NCBI GenBank assembly: GCA_900540885.1
Contig: UQHJ01000007.1
Coordinates: 1-62,847 of the forward strand
Origin: an uncultured Prevotella sp.
GTDB taxonomy: Bacteria; Bacteroidota; Bacteroidia; Bacteroidales; Bacteroidaceae
Direction: 5' to 3'
DNA: 62,847 nt
Below the pieces are notes generated by a model. That model searched no databases and was not told where the DNA came from. It saw only the letters and a list, made by a program, of their open reading frames with translations. Every line of letters begins with the position of its first letter. The first letter of the stretch is position 1. Positions 41,334 through 50,045 of the stretch are shown here, one piece after another. The position numbers and the translations under genes are program-made.

Positions 41334-41427
41334 CTTAGGTAAAAGCATAAAACCAATATCTTAGAAGCCAATTAAGGTAAATAAGATACTAGTGTAAGCC
41401 CCTAACCTCTAAGCAACCAAAAAAGCT

Positions 41428-43605
41428 ATGAAGGAAGAAATACAGTTGAAAACAGCGTTAAAGCAATACTTTGGCTTTGACACATTTAAAAGTAATCAAG
41501 AGGCGATAATAAAATCACTTCTTGAAGGAAAAAATGTGTTCGTTCTAATGCCAACAGGTGGTGGTAAGTCCCTTTGCTATCAATTGCCATCGCTTATTAT
41601 GGAAGGTACGGCTATTGTTATATCACCGCTTATTGCCTTGATGAAAAATCAAGTGGATATGATTCGTCATTCTAGCCAGAATGATGGTGTTGCCCACTTT
41701 ATGAATTCTTCTCTTACAAGAGGTCAAATAGAAAAGGTTAAAAGCGATGTTCGATCAGGCATCACAAAATTGTTGTATGTGGCTCCTGAATCGCTGACGA
41801 AAGAAAGCAATATTGATTTCTTAAAGACGATAAAAATTTCTTTTTACGCTGTTGATGAAGCACATTGTATATCGGAATGGGGACATGATTTTAGGCCTGA
41901 ATATCGTAAGATTAGGCCTATAATTAATAGTATAGGTAATGCTCCCGTTATAGCTTTAACAGCTACAGCTACCGTAAAAGTAGCAACCGACATTAAAAAG
42001 AATTTAGGTATATTAGATGCCATAACTTACAAAAGTTCCTTTAATAGACCCAACCTTTATTACGAAATCCGGCCTAAGACTAAAGATATTGACCGCGACA
42101 TTATCAAGTTTATTAAACAAAGACCAACGTGTAGCGGAATAATCTACTGCTTGAGCAGGAAGAAGGTTGAAGAGTTAGCTGAGATTCTAAAGGCAAATGA
42201 TATAAAAGCTGAGGCTTATCATGCTGGAATGGATTCGGCCGCACGCTCAAGAACGCAAGATGACTTTTTGATGGAACGCATCAATGTTATTGTTGCAACC
42301 ATAGCATTCGGAATGGGAATTGATAAGCCTGACGTAAGGTTCGTCATTCACTACAACATACCCAAGAGCCTTGAAGGATATTATCAAGAAACTGGGCGTG
42401 CTGGCCGTGACGGAGGTGAAGGTAAGTGTATCGCCTTTTATTCAAGACAAGACCTAAAAAAGTTAGAAAAGTTTATGGAGGGCAAGCCTGTGGCAGAACA
42501 AGACATAGGCCGACAGCTCCTAAGAGAAACCGCCGCATACGCCGAAAGTTCGCTGTGTCGTCGAAAACTTCTTCTCCATTATTTCGGAGAAAATTACGAA
42601 CGCGATAATTGTGGCAATTGCGACAATTGTTTACACCCTAAAGAAAAAGTGGAAGCTAAGAAAGTATTGTTGAATGTTTTAGAAGTTGTTCTAGCTACTA
42701 AAGAAAACTTCGCTGATGATTATATAAAAGACATTCTTCTGGGAAATCGTACAGAAAATGTTAGTGACTATCACCATGACGAGCTAGAGTGTTTTGGTTG
42801 CTGTGAAGAGACAAGCGAACGGCTATTGAATGCAGTTATACGTCAAGCACTTATCTCAGGGTATCTTGAAAAGAACATTACCAACTATGGTGTACTGAAA
42901 TTGACAGATAAAGGACGTGAATTCATGAAGAAGCCCACAACCTTCGAAATTACAGAAGATAGGAATTTTGACGAAGAAGCTGAATCTGAAATGCAAGACG
43001 AGTCAATTATCGCAGTTGACCCTGCGTTATATAGCATGCTGAAGGACTTGCGAAAGACTTTATCAAAAGAGCTCGAAGTTCCACCTTATGTTATTTTTCA
43101 AGATAACTCGCTTGAAGCAATGGCAACCTTCTACCCACAAACCATTGAGGAATTGCAAAACATTCCCGGAGTTGGTGCGGGCAAGGCTAAGCGTTATGGC
43201 ACTGAGTTCTGTAAACTCATAAAAAAGCATTGCGAAGAAAACGACATTGAACGTCCTGAGGACCTTCACATTCGCACTGTTGCAGACAAAACGCAAAAAA
43301 AGAATAGAATTATTCATAGCATTGACTTAAAAGTTGCTCTTGACGACATTGCAGTAGCCAATGGCATTGAATTTGACGAGTTATTAGATGAAATTGAATC
43401 GATCGTGTATGCGGGAACTCGTATAAACATTGACTACTTCATTAACGAAGTAATGGACGAGGACAGCATTAACGACATCTATCAATATTTCAGAGAAAGC
43501 GAAACCGATGACTTAGACGAAGCGTTTGACGAATTGGGAGCTGATTACACTGAAGAGGAAATCAGACTTGTTCGCATTAAGTTTATATCTGAAATGGCTA
43601 ATTAA
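41428..43605 (+). CDS. recQ: ATP-dependent DNA helicase RecQ
   Basis: This 725-residue helicase has Walker A MPTGGGKSLCYQLP near residue 41, DEAHCISEWGHDFRPEY near 145, and QETGRAGRDG in motif VI. The RQC zinc site (Cys-rich CRRKLLLHYF ... DNCGNCDNC near 370-395) is followed by a winged helix and an HRDC domain (LKDLRKTLSKELEVPPYVIF near 540). The C-terminal 100 residues are acidic, as in Bacteroidetes RecQ. It acts in recombination and fork repair. Confidence 0.96.
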   Translation: MKEEIQLKTALKQYFGFDTFKSNQEAIIKSLLEGKNVFVLMPTGGGKSLCYQLPSLIMEGTAIVISPLIALMKNQVDMIRHSSQNDGVAHFMNSSLTRGQIEKVKSDVRSGITKLLYVAPESLTKESNIDFLKTIKISFYAVDEAHCISEWGHDFRPEYRKIRPIINSIGNAPVIALTATATVKVATDIKKNLGILDAITYKSSFNRPNLYYEIRPKTKDIDRDIIKFIKQRPTCSGIIYCLSRKKVEELAEILKANDIKAEAYHAGMDSAARSRTQDDFLMERINVIVATIAFGMGIDKPDVRFVIHYNIPKSLEGYYQETGRAGRDGGEGKCIAFYSRQDLKKLEKFMEGKPVAEQDIGRQLLRETAAYAESSLCRRKLLLHYFGENYERDNCGNCDNCLHPKEKVEAKKVLLNVLEVVLATKENFADDYIKDILLGNRTENVSDYHHDELECFGCCEETSERLLNAVIRQALISGYLEKNITNYGVLKLTDKGREFMKKPTTFEITEDRNFDEEAESEMQDESIIAVDPALYSMLKDLRKTLSKELEVPPYVIFQDNSLEAMATFYPQTIEELQNIPGVGAGKAKRYGTEFCKLIKKHCEENDIERPEDLHIRTVADKTQKKNRIIHSIDLKVALDDIAVANGIEFDELLDEIESIVYAGTRINIDYFINEVMDEDSINDIYQYFRESETDDLDEAFDELGADYTEEEIRLVRIKFISEMAN

Positions 43606-43679
43606 TAAATCTGATCTGGTAAGAAGTAATATAACTTGAGAAAGCATTGCTTCTATCTTTTTCACTTATTATCAAAAAA

Positions 43680-45383
43680 ATGACTGAAACGACAAATAAC
43701 GAGAACTCAGAAAAAAAGAGTTTAAACTTTATTGAGCAAATTGTTGCCAATGACTTGAAAGAAGGTAAAAATGGCGGTAGACTTCAGACACGTTTTCCGC
43801 CCGAACCTAATGGTTACCTTCACATTGGCCATGCCAAAGCTATTTGTATGGATTTTGGTGTAGCACAAAAGTTTGGTGGAGTATGTAATCTACGCTTTGA
43901 TGATACAAATCCACAAAAGGAGGACACAGAGTATGTTGAAGCTATAAAGCAAGACATTGAATGGCTTGGATTTAAGTGGGGTAACATTTACCATGCGTCT
44001 GACTACTTCCAAAAGCTTTGGAATTTTGCCATTCGTCTAATCAAAGAAGGCAAAGCCTATGTTGATGAGCAAACAAGCGAAGAAATTGCAGCTCAAAAGG
44101 GCACACCTACACAACCAGGTGTTGAAAGTCCTTACAGAAATCGCCCCATCGAAGAAAGCTTACAGTTATTTGAGAGAATGAATTCGGGCGAAATTGCTGA
44201 GGGAGCCATGGTACTTCGTGCCAAAATCGATATGGCAAATCCTAATATGCACTTCCGCGATCCTATCATTTATAGAATCATCAATAAAGAGCATCATCGC
44301 ACTGGTAATAAGTGGAAGGTTTACCCCATGTACGACTTTGCACATGGTCAGAGCGATTACTTTGAGGGCGTAACACATTCTATCTGTACGCTTGAGTTCG
44401 TACCTCATCGTCCCTTATATGATCACTTTATTGATGAATTAAAAGAGCATAAAGATTTAGATGACAATCGTCCACGTCAGTACGAGTTTAATCGCTTGAA
44501 CCTAACGTATACGGTAATGTCGAAGCGCAAGTTGTTGGCATTGGTACAAGAGCATTTAGTAGATGGTTGGGATGATCCCCGAATGCCGACCATTTGTGGT
44601 TTGCGTCGTCGAGGTTATTCACCTGAAGCCGTGCGCAAGTTCATCGACATGATTGGTTATACCAAGTTTGATGCCCTTAATGACTATGCAATGCTTGAAG
44701 CTGCTGCTCGCGAAGACTTGAATGCTCGTGCACTGCGAGTTAGTGCAGTACTTGACCCAGTAAAGCTTGTCATCACCAATTATCCAGAAGGAAAGACCGA
44801 AGAAATGGAAGCTATCAACAATCCTGAGCGTGAAGAGGACGGAACACATAGCATTACATTTAGTCGTGAACTATGGTTGGAACGTTCTGACTTTATGGAA
44901 GACGCTCCCAAAAAGTTCTTCCGTATGGTTCCTGGCAAGGAAGTACGATTAAAAAATGCGTACATTGTCAAGTGCACAGGCTGTAAGAAAGCTGCAGACG
45001 GAACGATTGAAGAGATATATGCTGAATATGATCCTAATAGCAAAAGTGGTATGGAAGGTGCAAACCGTAAAGTGAAGGGTACTCTTCATTGGGTAAGTAT
45101 CGGACACTGCGTGAAAGCTGAAGTAAGATTGTATGACAGACTCTTTAATGTTGAGAATCCTTCTGCTGATGAGCGCGATTTCCGCGAATTACTTAATCCA
45201 GATTCACTCACTGTTTTGACCAATTGTTATGTTGAGAAGTTTGCTGCTGAGAATCCTACTGGAAACCGCTACTTACAGTTCCAACGCACAGGATATTTTA
45301 CAGCAGATAAGAACTCTACGCCTGAACATCCTATCTTCAATCGTACCGTAGGATTAAAGGATACTTGGGCTAAACAAAAATAA
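43680..45383 (+). CDS. glnS: Glutaminyl-tRNA synthetase
   Basis: This is a class I synthetase of 567 residues from ATG 43680. The HIGH motif appears as PPEPNGYLHIGHAK near residue 41, and the KMSKS-like motif as TVMSKRKL near 278, followed by the two C-terminal beta-barrels (anticodon binding). An earlier in-frame ATG at 43647 would add a hydrophobic leader (MLLSFSLIIKK) not expected in this enzyme. It lies 74 bp after recQ, perhaps in the same transcript. Having GlnRS means direct Gln-tRNA charging. Confidence 0.95.
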   Translation: MTETTNNENSEKKSLNFIEQIVANDLKEGKNGGRLQTRFPPEPNGYLHIGHAKAICMDFGVAQKFGGVCNLRFDDTNPQKEDTEYVEAIKQDIEWLGFKWGNIYHASDYFQKLWNFAIRLIKEGKAYVDEQTSEEIAAQKGTPTQPGVESPYRNRPIEESLQLFERMNSGEIAEGAMVLRAKIDMANPNMHFRDPIIYRIINKEHHRTGNKWKVYPMYDFAHGQSDYFEGVTHSICTLEFVPHRPLYDHFIDELKEHKDLDDNRPRQYEFNRLNLTYTVMSKRKLLALVQEHLVDGWDDPRMPTICGLRRRGYSPEAVRKFIDMIGYTKFDALNDYAMLEAAAREDLNARALRVSAVLDPVKLVITNYPEGKTEEMEAINNPEREEDGTHSITFSRELWLERSDFMEDAPKKFFRMVPGKEVRLKNAYIVKCTGCKKAADGTIEEIYAEYDPNSKSGMEGANRKVKGTLHWVSIGHCVKAEVRLYDRLFNVENPSADERDFRELLNPDSLTVLTNCYVEKFAAENPTGNRYLQFQRTGYFTADKNSTPEHPIFNRTVGLKDTWAKQK

Positions 45384-45439
45384 ATATGTAAGGCTTGAAA
45401 GCACCTTTGTGCGAGAGCCAAATATATATATATAAAAAC

Positions 45440-45492
45440 GGCTACACTTGCATTAGAAGTTATAACTGATAGCATAGTGTAGCCTTTTATGT
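45440..45492 (+). terminator. Terminator after glnS
   Basis: GGCTACACT (45440-45448) pairs with AGTGTAGCC (45476-45484) and is followed by TTTTATGTTTT. It supports placing the next gene's start downstream at 45540 and not at the ATG inside the T-tract (45489). Confidence 0.75.
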
Positions 45493-45539
45493 TTTCACTT
45501 ATTGAACAAATATCTGTTAAAGATAAAAATAAGAACAAT

Positions 45540-46964
45540 ATGGATCAATACTTAGAACAAGCCATTAAAGAATACGAAAGAAACATTTCACTGGGCAAAA
45601 CGTTTTATATGGATGCATCGGTTCTGATGGACATAGAAGAGTACTACGAAAAACAAGGAAAACGATATGAAGCAGAACAATTAATGCGTTTCGCAGAAAA
45701 GTTACACCCAAATAGTGAAGAGGTATTAGTTGTTAAAGCATATAGAGCAAGAGCCTTGGGACATTGGAGTGAAGGCCTTAACATTATTCGTAATATACCC
45801 AACCAACAAAACAAAGATGTTCAACTATTTTATATCGAGTGGGACGTTGCAAGTGGCAGATTAGATAAAGCAGAGAAGAGAATAAAAGACTGCCTACCAC
45901 CAACCATGTTAAATGACGACTATGATTGGTTCTTAGATATGGGTGAAATGCTATTAGACTATGGGTATCAACAACGCGCATTAAAATATCTACTAGCAAT
46001 TCCTCAAAAATATTCCTTACGGACACATGTAGACGAATTGATAGCTGACGCATATTTCCAATTACAACTATATACTAAAAGCATTAAGGCTGCCAATAGA
46101 TTAGTTGATGCAAATCCGTACGACACCAATGCATGGACTCAATTAGCAGATATTCAACAAAAGTGCCAAAAATATGCTGAATGTATTCAGAGTTGTGACT
46201 ATGCGTTAGCAATCAATAAGAACAACCAACGTGCCATGAGTTTAAAAGTTTTTGCAACATTTGCAATAGGTGATAGTAAGCGGGGACTTGCTCTATGTTT
46301 GGATTACATGAAGGTTATTCCTGATGATTATAGCATAAGGATGTATGCAGGTGAACAACTTTATGCTGCAGGTCGAATAGACGAGGCAAAGACCCCTTTA
46401 CAAGATGCGCTGCGATTATGTCCACTCGAGAATCCTGATCGAGTAAGGATAATCAACGACCTTGTATACCTCTATATAAGTTGCAATGACATAGATAATG
46501 CTGAAGAGACAATACTATCGCTTGCGATGTTAGGCAACTCATTATCTTCCATTTACACTCAAATGGGAAATATTTGTAGTGAATTTAAGAACAGTACCCT
46601 TGCGATCAGTTGCTATTACAAAGCCATACATAGTCCCAAAATAGAGGATAATGAATTGCTGTTAATACTGCAATTATTAGTTAATGCACAATATTTTCGC
46701 GATGCGTTACCTTTGTGGCATGACATATACAATTTATTGCCACACATTCATATCTCGCAACCTTCTATCTATGCTTATATGGCTATCGGTACATATATGC
46801 TAAATGAAAAAGAGGCTTTTAATAATTCATTCGAACTGGCTGCTAAATTTGCAGCAGATGCACTAAAAACTTTATTTAGCCTAAAATATCCCAATGCTTC
46901 AATTGATGAGATAAGAAACTTAGCGAATATGAAGATTGATAGTGAATTATCAGAAAAGGACTGA
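45540..46964 (+). CDS. Tetratricopeptide-repeat protein
   Basis: This 474-residue protein is built of TPR-like helical pairs throughout (EAEQLMRFAEKLHPNSEEVL; CIQSCDYALAINKNNQRAM; AKTPLQDALRLCPLENPDRV). There is no signal peptide, so it is cytoplasmic and probably a protein-binding scaffold. Start at ATG 45540 (MDQYLEQAIKEYE), because the earlier ATG lies within the glnS terminator. It resembles the TPR protein at 50046 in style but is not a close copy. No specific function can be given. Confidence 0.85.
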   Translation: MDQYLEQAIKEYERNISLGKTFYMDASVLMDIEEYYEKQGKRYEAEQLMRFAEKLHPNSEEVLVVKAYRARALGHWSEGLNIIRNIPNQQNKDVQLFYIEWDVASGRLDKAEKRIKDCLPPTMLNDDYDWFLDMGEMLLDYGYQQRALKYLLAIPQKYSLRTHVDELIADAYFQLQLYTKSIKAANRLVDANPYDTNAWTQLADIQQKCQKYAECIQSCDYALAINKNNQRAMSLKVFATFAIGDSKRGLALCLDYMKVIPDDYSIRMYAGEQLYAAGRIDEAKTPLQDALRLCPLENPDRVRIINDLVYLYISCNDIDNAEETILSLAMLGNSLSSIYTQMGNICSEFKNSTLAISCYYKAIHSPKIEDNELLLILQLLVNAQYFRDALPLWHDIYNLLPHIHISQPSIYAYMAIGTYMLNEKEAFNNSFELAAKFAADALKTLFSLKYPNASIDEIRNLANMKIDSELSEKD

Positions 46965-46969
46965 AAGTA

Positions 46970-47219
46970 TTATTGGCGCACCCGACAAACCCTGTGGAGG
47001 ACTGTGCAGATACTAACCCAAAACTGTTGCTAAACGATACATGAAAAATGGCATGTCTATGACTCCTTTTACCTGTGCGCGAAAGCATTTGATCTTTGAG
47101 TTCAGCGATTCAGCTGAAGCGTTTGTCTTACGTCCGTCAAAGTAGTTAAGAATTTCATCCTCATAGAATCTTATGGTATCGCGCACGGATTTGACTTCAC
47201 GCAGAGTGCACGAAGCCAT
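46970..47219 (-). pseudogene. ISL3/ISAon1-like transposase C-terminal relic
   Basis: On minus a 68-codon frame reads RDTIRFYEDEILNYFDGRKT, NASAESLNSKIKCFRAQVKG and FFMYRLATVLG. This is the usual end of ISL3-type DDE transposases in Bacteroidetes (the 'EILNYFD.R.TNASAES.N.KIK.FR' block includes the last catalytic Glu). Beyond the stop, CTCCACAGGGTTTGTCGGG may be the element's end. Upstream (47220-47417) no further transposase sequence was recognised. Confidence 0.78.
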
Positions 47220-47417
47220 GTTCTCAAAGTCTATCTAGATATGAAATTCGCGAACGTTACTACCTATGGAAATAAGAAACTCACTCTTCACTACTTTCCA
47301 AGGAGAAGACAAACTGAGAGCTATTGAAAAAAGCATATTTGTATCCATGACTTCAAAGATAATAGTTTTGAGGAAATGAGCTAACCGCTACCTACACGAA
47401 TCAATATAAACCCTTAA

Positions 47418-47606
47418 TTATAAGGGCAATAAGGTTCTGAAACGCATCTCATGCAGAGTCATCTCTTCGTCGCTAAAATTTTGTTCAGTCATCCATTTTT
47501 TAAAAGCATTTATAGCAAGTGTGTGCATCTGCGCTCTACCCGCATTAACACCGCTTTGAAACGGACGATAGGGAAGGTGCGTTTTATTAAAATTTCCGTC
47601 AGCCAT
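47418..47606 (-). CDS. Small hypothetical protein
   Basis: Read from the internal ATG at 47606, this is a 62-residue protein (MADGNFNKTHLPYRPFQSGV ... FKKWMTEQNFSDEEMTLHEMRF). It has no signal or membrane segment and two likely helices. The longer frame to 47702 would overlap the divergent pgk promoter, and its extra residues are a poor match to protein composition. A minus-strand -7-like TATTTTTG box lies about 30 bp upstream. It is probably a real conserved small gene, but of unknown role. Confidence 0.55.
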   Translation of the reverse strand: MADGNFNKTHLPYRPFQSGVNAGRAQMHTLAINAFKKWMTEQNFSDEEMTLHEMRFRTLLPL

Positions 47607-47680
47607 TTTTTTGGGTTTAATATTTGATGTGCAAAAATACGTACAAACTAATACAAAATAAACTTTTTCATCAAAAAACT

Positions 47681-47710
47681 TTTGTGTTAACCACCTTTGC
47701 ATTAACTTTG
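47681..47710 (+). promoter_or_regulatory. Promoter of pgk
   Basis: TTTG (47681-47684), an 18-bp spacer and TAACTTTG (47703-47710) match the consensus and lie 85 bp before pgk. The long leader fits a highly expressed glycolytic gene. Confidence 0.65.
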
Positions 47711-47795
47711 CTGAGCAAAGGTGAACGGGCCCTTCGTTTATCTTCGTACTTTAACCAATAGAACAATAAACTCTTTTTAAATTTATTATATCACT

Positions 47796-49043
47796 ATGAC
47801 TATTGAAACTTGCGACTTTAAGGGCAAGAAAGTGATTGTCCGCGTTGACTTCAATGTACCCCTTGACGAGAATGGTAAGATTACCGACGACACACGTATT
47901 CGTGGTGCCCTTCCTACTTTGAAAAAAGTATTGGCTGACGGTGGTTCACTCATCATTATGAGCCACATGGGTAAACCCAAAGGCAAGGTTAATCCCAAGT
48001 TCTCACTTGGACAGATTGTTGACGCTGTAAGCGAGAAGTTAGGCGTAAAGGTTCAGTTCGCTCCTGACTGCGCAAAGGCACAAGACGCTGCTGCTGCATT
48101 ACAACCAGGCGAGGTGCTCTTACTTGAGAACCTTCGTTTCTATCCTGAAGAAGAAGGAAAGCCTGTTGGTATTGACAAGGAAGACCCTGCATACGATGAG
48201 GCAAAGAAAGCTATGAAGGAAAGCCAAAAGGCTTTTGCTAAGACTTTAGCTTCATACGCTGATATTTACATCAATGATGCTTTTGGTACTGCACACCGCA
48301 AGCACGCTTCAACTGCCGTTATCGCAGACTACTTCGATGCTGACCACAAGATGCTCGGCTACTTGATGGAGAAGGAAGTTCAAGCAGTAAAGAACGTACT
48401 TGACAACATCAAGCGTCCGTTTACAGCCATTATGGGTGGTTCAAAGGTATCAACAAAGATTGGTATCATCGAAAACCTTTTGGGTAAAGTTGACAACTTG
48501 ATTCTTTGCGGTGGTATGACATATACTTTTGCCAAGGCACAAGGTGGACACATTGGTAAGTCAATCTGTGAAGACGACAAGCTTGACGTTGCACTCGACG
48601 TTATGAAGAAAGCCAAGGAGAATGGTGTAAACTTGGTTCTTGGTACAGACTGCATCGCAGGTGACGACTTCAAAAATGACTGCAATACACAGGTTTGCCC
48701 CGCTGGTGCTATCCCCGAAGGTTGGGAAGGCTTAGATGCAGGTCCTGAAACTCGCAAATCATTTGCAGCTGCTATTGAAGGTGCAAAGACTATTCTTTGG
48801 AACGGTCCTGCAGGTGTGTTTGAATTTGACAACTTTGCTGGTGGTTCAAAAGCAATTGCTGAAGCCATTGCTAAGGCTACAGCTAATGGTGCCTTCTCAC
48901 TTATCGGTGGTGGCGACTCTGTAGCATGCATCAACAAGTTTGGTATGGCCGACAAGGTTTCTTATATCTCAACTGGTGGTGGCGCATTGCTCGAAGCAAT
49001 TGAGGGTAAGACTCTTCCAGGTGTTGCTGCTATAGAAGGCTAA
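47796..49043 (+). CDS. pgk: Phosphoglycerate kinase
   Basis: This 415-residue enzyme has the substrate-binding VIVRVDFNVPLDENG near residue 15, the ENLRF motif near 112, AIMGGSKVSTKIGII in the hinge region, and the nucleotide-binding GGGDSVACINKF and STGGGALLEAIEGK near the end. It makes ATP and 3-phosphoglycerate in glycolysis. It is monocistronic between a strong promoter and terminator. Confidence 0.97.
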   Translation: MTIETCDFKGKKVIVRVDFNVPLDENGKITDDTRIRGALPTLKKVLADGGSLIIMSHMGKPKGKVNPKFSLGQIVDAVSEKLGVKVQFAPDCAKAQDAAAALQPGEVLLLENLRFYPEEEGKPVGIDKEDPAYDEAKKAMKESQKAFAKTLASYADIYINDAFGTAHRKHASTAVIADYFDADHKMLGYLMEKEVQAVKNVLDNIKRPFTAIMGGSKVSTKIGIIENLLGKVDNLILCGGMTYTFAKAQGGHIGKSICEDDKLDVALDVMKKAKENGVNLVLGTDCIAGDDFKNDCNTQVCPAGAIPEGWEGLDAGPETRKSFAAAIEGAKTILWNGPAGVFEFDNFAGGSKAIAEAIAKATANGAFSLIGGGDSVACINKFGMADKVSYISTGGGALLEAIEGKTLPGVAAIEG

Positions 49044-49093
49044 GCAATTCTATGTAATGCCTTGATATTACATTCGAATTAGTTTTTAAAACG

Positions 49094-49170
49094 GAAGTTT
49101 AGAGGTTTATAGGTAAACGCTAAAGGTTTAGCTTTAACGTTTCCACTAAACTTCTAAACTTCTTTCTTTT
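49094..49170 (+). terminator. Compound hairpin terminator after pgk
   Basis: GAAGTTTAGAGGTTTA (49094-49109) pairs with TAAACTTCTAAACTTC (49147-49162) at 15 of 16 positions. An inner hairpin (AAACGCTAAAG/CTTTAACGTTT) fills the loop, and TTTCTTTT follows. Confidence 0.78.
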
Positions 49171-49174
49171 ATCA

Positions 49175-50008
49175 ATGAACAAGCACTTACTCTTCATCGT
49201 CACTATATTAGCAATCATTTTTGCTAACTCATGCAGCAAGGAACAGCCTAATGAACCTTTAAAATTTGGAGTAGAACGCTACGACAGCGCTGCATTACAT
49301 ATAGCCTTAGTTCCCAATCACGATTGTTTACCCCTCTATTACGCCAAGCGCACTGGCATATACGATTCACTTGGGCTGAAAATACAGATAGCATCTTACC
49401 CTTCACAAATGGACTGTGACACAACACTCATGGGCATCGCTGACGGAGGATGGGCTGATTTAACGCGTATAGCACATTATGGAGGAAAAATGACTCAAAC
49501 AAAAGTGTTATGGCAGGGGACGCAACAATGGCAATTATTCACATGTGGTACGTTACGTATTAATTCCTTGAAAGCCTTAGTTGGGCGCACCGTCGCAATA
49601 GCACGTTCAACAGACGAAGAACTTTGGCTTAGCACCCTACTCAAACAGGCTAAAATAAATAGTGATGATATATTTTTTCCACAAATTAACGACTTACGCC
49701 TCCGAGCTCTGATGCTAAAAGGCGACCAAGTCGATGCAGCACTACTCACGTGGCCTTATACTTCATTAGCCTTAGCCAATGGACACCGTTGTATTGCTCA
49801 ACAATCTAAAAGTCTGTCCTGTGGTGCCTTTGTTATGAAAGTGCGTAAGTCCGAAGACGCCAACAAGAAAAAGCAATGGGATTTGCTCGAAAGAGGACGT
49901 AAAATAGCACTCGACTCAATACGAATAAAAGGAGCTAAGGCATATAGTATCATTCTGCAAAAAGACTATAAGATACCGCAAAACATTGCAGATACTATAA
50001 AATTCTAA
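49175..50008 (+). CDS. Periplasmic substrate-binding-like lipoprotein
   Basis: This 277-residue lipoprotein (Cys20, ANSCSK) has an NMT1/SsuA-like fold: LHIALVPNHDCLPLYYAKRTGIYDSLGLKIQIASY near residue 43, then VGRTVAIARSTDEELWLSTLL near 130 and VDAALLTWPYTSLAL near 190. Such proteins normally feed an ABC importer for nitrate, sulfonate or thiamine precursors. No permease or ATPase gene is nearby, so it is an orphan component or a sensor or other binder. The gene starts only about 5 bp after the pgk terminator, with no obvious promoter of its own. Confidence 0.8.
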   Translation: MNKHLLFIVTILAIIFANSCSKEQPNEPLKFGVERYDSAALHIALVPNHDCLPLYYAKRTGIYDSLGLKIQIASYPSQMDCDTTLMGIADGGWADLTRIAHYGGKMTQTKVLWQGTQQWQLFTCGTLRINSLKALVGRTVAIARSTDEELWLSTLLKQAKINSDDIFFPQINDLRLRALMLKGDQVDAALLTWPYTSLALANGHRCIAQQSKSLSCGAFVMKVRKSEDANKKKQWDLLERGRKIALDSIRIKGAKAYSIILQKDYKIPQNIADTIKF

Positions 50009-50045
50009 AAGCGTGTCATTTCAGTAGTAAACAAGATAGGCAAAT

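Noticed and set aside
48380..48955. 191-codon minus-strand ORF
   Set aside because: It is antisense to pgk with no motif of its own; an effect of biased codon use in a highly expressed gene.
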